Source: DATDAH01 sp963845425 (GTDB lineage: Bacteria; Actinomycetota; Acidimicrobiia; Acidimicrobiales; DATDAH01). From it: a stretch of 64,000 nucleotides of DNA. Below the pieces are notes generated by a model. That model did not search any database, was not told where the DNA came from, and was given only the letters and a program-made list of their open reading frames with translations. The stretch is taken from positions 310,001 through 374,000 of the forward strand of contig CAWJSC010000017.1 of the NCBI GenBank assembly GCA_963845425.1. The letters run 5' to 3'. Below are positions 59,280-64,000 of this stretch, piece by piece; position 1 is the stretch's first letter, and every line of letters starts with the position of its first letter. A program made the position numbers and the translations under genes.

Positions 59280-60497
59280 GTGGCGGTGCAACCGCCCCCC
59301 GAGCGGGTCGATGACGTGTTCGCCGCCTGCGTCCACGGTTTCGGCGCCACCCGCTTCAGTCCGGAGTCGGCCGAGCGGGAGAAGTCCGTCTGGGAGCTGG
59401 AGCGCACGTGGGTGGTCGAGGACGGCGACGAGTACGTGGCCACGGCCACCTCCTATGCCTTCGAGATGACGGTGCCCGGTGGCGCGCGGGTCCCCGTGGC
59501 CGGGGTGGCCCAGGTCGCCGTCCTGCCGACCCACCGGCGCCAGGGCCGGCTGCGGGACGTGCTCGGCGCGGTCCTGAACCAGGCCGCCGAGCTCGGTGAT
59601 CACTACGCCATCCTGAACGCGTCCGACACCGGCATCTACGGCCGCTTCGGCTTCGGCCCGGCCGATCGGGTCCTGCGCATCGAGCTGGACACCGACCACG
59701 TCGAGCTGGTCCTGGCCCCCGCCTCGGGGCGGATGCGCCTGGTCGACGCCCATGACGCCCACGAACTGGTGGCCGGCCTCTACGAGCGTTTCGGTCGGCA
59801 GCGCCCAGGCGCCGTCGGCCGGTCGGCGGCCTGGTGGACGCTGGTGCTGCACGACGAGGCCTCGTGGCGGGGGATCGGGAACCCCTTCGTCGCCGTGCAC
59901 GAGGACGAGGCGGGAGTGCCCGACGGCTACGCCATCTACCGCTCCACCGAGCGGTGGGACCGGGGCCACGCCAACGGCACCATCGAGGTGCGCGAGCTCG
60001 AGGCCGCGTCCTCGGAGGTCGAGGCGGCCCTCTGGCGCTTCCTCTGCGACATCGACCTCCGCACCCGGGTCATCGGCTACCCGCGACCGTCCGACGACCC
60101 GATCCGCTGGCGGCTGACCCGGCCGCGTCGGGCCTGGGTGACCGAGACCCTCGACCTGCTCTGGGTCCGGCCCCTCGACGTGGCGGCCTGTCTGGCCGGC
60201 CGCCGCTACGCGGTCGCCGACGAGCTCGTGCTGGCCGTGACGGACGAGACCCGGCCCGACCAGGCCGGGATCTATCGGGTGGCGGGAGGCCCGGACACGG
60301 CGGCCGCCGAGCGGGCGGACACGGCCCCCGACCTCACCCTCGACGTGTCGGCCCTGGGTTCGATCGTCCTCGGTGGCATCGACGTCGGCGAGCTGGCGGC
60401 CGCGGGTCGGATCACCGAACGCACGTCGGGGTCGGTGCGTCGGGCCGAGCGGTTCTTCCGGTGGCGTCCCGCGGCCTTCTGCAGCACGACCTTCTGA
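59280..60497 (+). CDS. Eis-like GNAT acetyltransferase
   Basis: 405 residues in the Eis (enhanced intracellular survival) fold: two GNAT domains and an SCP-like C-terminal domain. The acetyl-CoA loop VAVLPTHRRQGRLRDVL is complete, and GIYGRFGFGPADRVLRIEL follows. The chain ends in CSTTF; in mycobacterial Eis the terminal Phe carboxylate is catalytic, so activity is likely. Eis acetylates aminoglycosides and other amines; the natural substrate is unknown here. GTG 59280 has GGAGG seven bases upstream; GTG 59253 would add nine residues without a binding site. Confidence 0.87.
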   Translation: MAVQPPPERVDDVFAACVHGFGATRFSPESAEREKSVWELERTWVVEDGDEYVATATSYAFEMTVPGGARVPVAGVAQVAVLPTHRRQGRLRDVLGAVLNQAAELGDHYAILNASDTGIYGRFGFGPADRVLRIELDTDHVELVLAPASGRMRLVDAHDAHELVAGLYERFGRQRPGAVGRSAAWWTLVLHDEASWRGIGNPFVAVHEDEAGVPDGYAIYRSTERWDRGHANGTIEVRELEAASSEVEAALWRFLCDIDLRTRVIGYPRPSDDPIRWRLTRPRRAWVTETLDLLWVRPLDVAACLAGRRYAVADELVLAVTDETRPDQAGIYRVAGGPDTAAAERADTAPDLTLDVSALGSIVLGGIDVGELAAAGRITERTSGSVRRAERFFRWRPAAFCSTTF

Positions 60498-60546
60498 CTT
60501 GTCCCGAACGGGACCTTTCGCCCTACAGGCGACCCGCCGGGGTGCG

Positions 60547-60552
60547 TAGCGT
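60547..60552 (+). promoter_or_regulatory. -10 element, leaderless, for nifJ
   Basis: TAGCGT, exactly six bases before ATG 60559. Confidence 0.5.
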
Positions 60553-60558
60553 CGGGGA

Positions 60559-64000
<3,442 letters not shown>

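Overview
The window is very GC-rich, with tightly packed genes and short intergenic gaps. The gene order rho-rpmE-prfA-prmC/tsaC, then a low-MW phosphatase, glyA, wecA and atpZ-I-B-E-F-H-A-G-D-C is typical of Actinomycetota. An atpF with a secretory-type N-terminus, a mycothiol-dependent-isomerase-like protein, an Eis-type acetyltransferase, a MurA with Asp in place of the fosfomycin-reactive Cys, and many leaderless promoters also fit. I infer a member of Acidimicrobiia or a near relative; no rRNA or other species marker is present to settle it.

Layout. 1-729: end of apgM. 1023-2575: an ABC exporter pair on the minus strand. 2943-8648: rho, rpmE, a conserved unknown, prfA and a fused prmC-tsaC. 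8698-10632: a cNMP-binding protein and a thiolase-like enzyme. 10677-21434: phosphatase, glyA, wecA and the whole F-ATPase operon. 21475-32231: small metabolic and unknown genes, including a 2H-phosphoesterase/GNAT fusion, SDR, glpX, a J-domain protein, MFS, murA, Nfu and meaB. 32276-36601: enoyl-CoA hydratase and three tandem secreted trypsin-like proteases. 36664-41526: a trehalose-phosphatase/GH15 fusion, a rhomboid, an SRPBCC protein, an Nfu N-domain protein and a Cys-rich protein. 41523-49995: methyltransferase-galT, iscS-mnmA, a MetE-like protein and ligA. 50170-60497: a PASTA kinase, MFS exporter, SCP2, ferredoxin, gatCAB and an Eis-like gene. 60559 to the end: a truncated nifJ.

Two signals run through the whole window. 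First, most operon-leading genes have a -10-like hexamer (TAGCGT, TAGCCT, TACNNT, CAGACT and similar) 6-8 nt before an ATG or GTG, with no Shine-Dalgarno sequence. This indicates leaderless transcripts, and I used it to choose several starts. Second, convergent gene junctions repeatedly carry long, near-perfect hairpins of two related types. One type has GAGGCAATA at its base, the other TTCTGG. Their variable stem bases change in complementary pairs, and at least three sit inside roughly 250-bp elements with related ends near GGGGGCGTGGGG. These palindromic elements are the best candidate here for something undescribed.

Two genes (atpF and the first protease) are broken by one base in a G homopolymer. 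Sequencing error is the simplest explanation, although the atpF site is also a textbook -1 slippery heptamer. No tRNA, rRNA, CRISPR array, insertion sequence or prophage was seen.
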